This document shows, piece after piece, positions 62,450-64,000 of a stretch of 64,000 nucleotides of DNA. This DNA is from Sthenelais limicola. Its lineage: Eukaryota; Annelida; Polychaeta; Phyllodocida; Sigalionidae. Location of the stretch: positions 15,309,999 through 15,373,998 of the forward strand of contig OW804099.1 of NCBI GenBank assembly GCA_942159475.1, written 5' to 3'. How positions within the stretch are numbered: position 1 is the first letter of the stretch; each line of letters begins with the position of its first letter. A program made the position numbers and the translations under genes. The notes under the pieces are model-generated. The model was not told the origin of the DNA, made no database searches, and saw only the letters and a list, made by a program, of their open reading frames with translations.

Positions 62450-62611
62450 GTAAGTTACTACTTAATGCACATACAGGGAAGAGACAAAATCAGGTTTAAA
62501 CATATGAATTCCCCTCCCCGCACCCAATCATATTTCAGTTTTGGCCAGTCCTATTGACGTCCATAGTTTGTCATTTGTCCTGATCATACTCCAGTTTACA
62601 TTAAAGGTTAA

Positions 62612-63105
62612 TGCCAGCATCATCAGCACTGCAACAGGCAGAAATTCAAGGAACTAATGCAGGGGAAAATAAAAGTAGCAATAGTCTTGAGAAAGAACAT
62701 GGTTGGGTGAATACAAAAAGCAATAAAATATATATAGAATACTACCATTCAATATGGAGGACAATGGGGGAAAAGCATTCTCTTTAACTTTTTTTTTATT
62801 TCAATTATCCCTGTTTCTTTTAATTTGGGGGGTGAAATAATAATGTCAGATTTGTATATGCAGATTTTAAATAACATCGCATGATTCAATCATTTGATAT
62901 TCTGAAGAGAAATGGGAGCAAACCATTTTCCTCATTGACTTCTATAGTAAATGGTAGTAAATTTCAATGGTCCCTGAAATAAAAACTAATGACAATGGCT
63001 TTTTGGATTGCTCCAAACATGTTCTTTCTAAATCCAAAGTTTAAACAATATTCCATGATTCCTTCTGTTTTGATTGAACACTGCCATTTACCGTTAACAT
63101 TTGAC
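62612..63105 (+). repeat. Interspersed repeat, copy 2 (right of exon 28)
   Basis: About 490 bp, diverged direct copy of 36740-37146, as shown by CTTCTATAGTAAATGGTAGT and other shared stretches. No coding capacity seen. Confidence 0.8.
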
Positions 63106-64000
63106 ACAAGAGATGAGAGATGTATGTACATTATTGTGTGTGACATTATGATATTTTCAACATTCAATCAACACAAGTTGATACAGGGGATTGATTGCAA
63201 ATTGTGTGGGGAAAGGATGTATCTTCTGTAATAGCTTCACATATATGTTTTGATTGGAGTCCTTTATGCCAATCTTTACCATTGCATCCATTGAATGGTC
63301 CATCAGTTTCCAGTGGGCTATAAATTGCCCAGACAATGTGCTGTGTCAGTTCCAGAGTGCTAATTAATGGTTTGTGGGTTTGTGCAGTTAGTTATCATTA
63401 CTTTTCTAAAATGATTTATGTAAATTTATTTATCATCATGTTGTGATATAAACTGTGGTAAACCTTGGACTCAAGCTTTAATTCATTGACTACGTTATTC
63501 TCGGTCTCAGTAGATATAGAAACTATTTAGCAAATATTATGTGTTATGCTCTTAGCCGAAAGTTCCATTCACTATTTAATATATGCCCTCAGCAAAGAAT
63601 CCCATTCATTATTTATGACCTTAGCAAATAGGGATTTTCAGAACATATTTTTCATTGTAATCACAATATTATTTCTATGTTTAATAGACTAGATAGTAGT
63701 CTTCCCAGAAATATCAACAATGAGCATGAAGCACAGAGTGAGTTTCATTGCGTAAAGATGATTTCTGGATCTTTGGGTGGTATTGTTCAAAATATTAAGC
63801 ACAACTAATATGCACAATATCAAGGTTTGGTGCATGTATGTAGTTAACTTAAGGTAGTTAGTAGAGAAACTCATCATCACTTTAGTTCACCTTATAGCAC
63901 CAGTCTAGTAGAGCAACTCACAGTCTGTCCAGTGTCTAACTGACTAACCTATGTGTATGTCCTATGATGACTACATGTGTATGAACCCTGTCACTATGGT
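63106..64000 (+). other. Right end, no exon recognised
   Basis: Probably intron 28 of the receptor gene. A TTTAATAG acceptor-like site at 63687 would create a stop in the required phase. Confidence 0.45.

Noticed and set aside
63688..63735. LRR exon after TTTAATAG
   Set aside because: With the TG left by exon 28 the first codon would be TGA.

Overview
The window looks like nuclear DNA of an invertebrate animal. It is A+T-rich and carries one large intron-rich gene on the + strand with GT/AG introns, many minisatellites, tyrosine-recombinase (Ngaro/PAT-like) retrotransposons, a Ty3/Gypsy element, LINE remnants and foldback elements. A sushi (CCP) receptor joined to a NACHT-LRR (NLR) part, with LRR exons of about 84 bp, points to an invertebrate deuterostome with an expanded NLR/CCP repertoire. 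Amphioxus is my best guess, not proven.

Layout. 1-9818 has no gene I can support. It holds four tandem arrays: 31 bp (680-1247), about 115-135 bp (2535-3390), 20 bp (4189-4803) and 65/47 bp (5218-9818). The last one runs right up to the first coding exon. From 9825 to at least 62449 I can chain 28 phase-compatible exons. They encode a signal peptide, eight CCP domains (one split over two exons), one transmembrane helix, a short cytoplasmic linker, a NACHT NTPase with Walker A and Walker B, an NLR helical region, and about ten exons of ribonuclease-inhibitor-type LRRs. About 1,400 residues lie in the window. No stop exon was found, so the gene probably continues to the right.

Introns. Three large retroelements sit in introns, all antisense to the host gene: a Ngaro/PAT-like element with split direct repeats at 21064-27990 (itself interrupted), a second one at 31502-36099, and a complete-looking Ty3/Gypsy element at 45711-56031 with 415-bp LTRs differing at one position. 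A LINE 3' fragment, two related foldback hairpins, other hairpins, a tRNA-like (SINE-like) sequence and an interspersed repeat family fill much of the rest.

Most striking: two minisatellites are made of the 3' end of a CCP exon plus its own 5' splice site. One has exactly 42 units of 68 bp (14964-17819), the other exactly 12 units of 78 bp (29161-30096). A two-copy duplication of the same kind occurs at an LRR exon (60001-60034). The large 5' array has a 3' splice-site-like sequence in each unit and ends at the start codon exon. So one putative innate immune receptor carries several independent arrays anchored on exon edges. The 68-bp array contains a 748-bp, 11-unit block duplicated in tandem, which suggests recent expansion.

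How the parts would work together (inference from families): the CCP ectodomain would bind a ligand outside the cell, the helix would anchor the protein, and the NACHT-LRR part inside would oligomerise and signal. A membrane-spanning CCP-NACHT-LRR protein differs from ordinary cytosolic NLRs.
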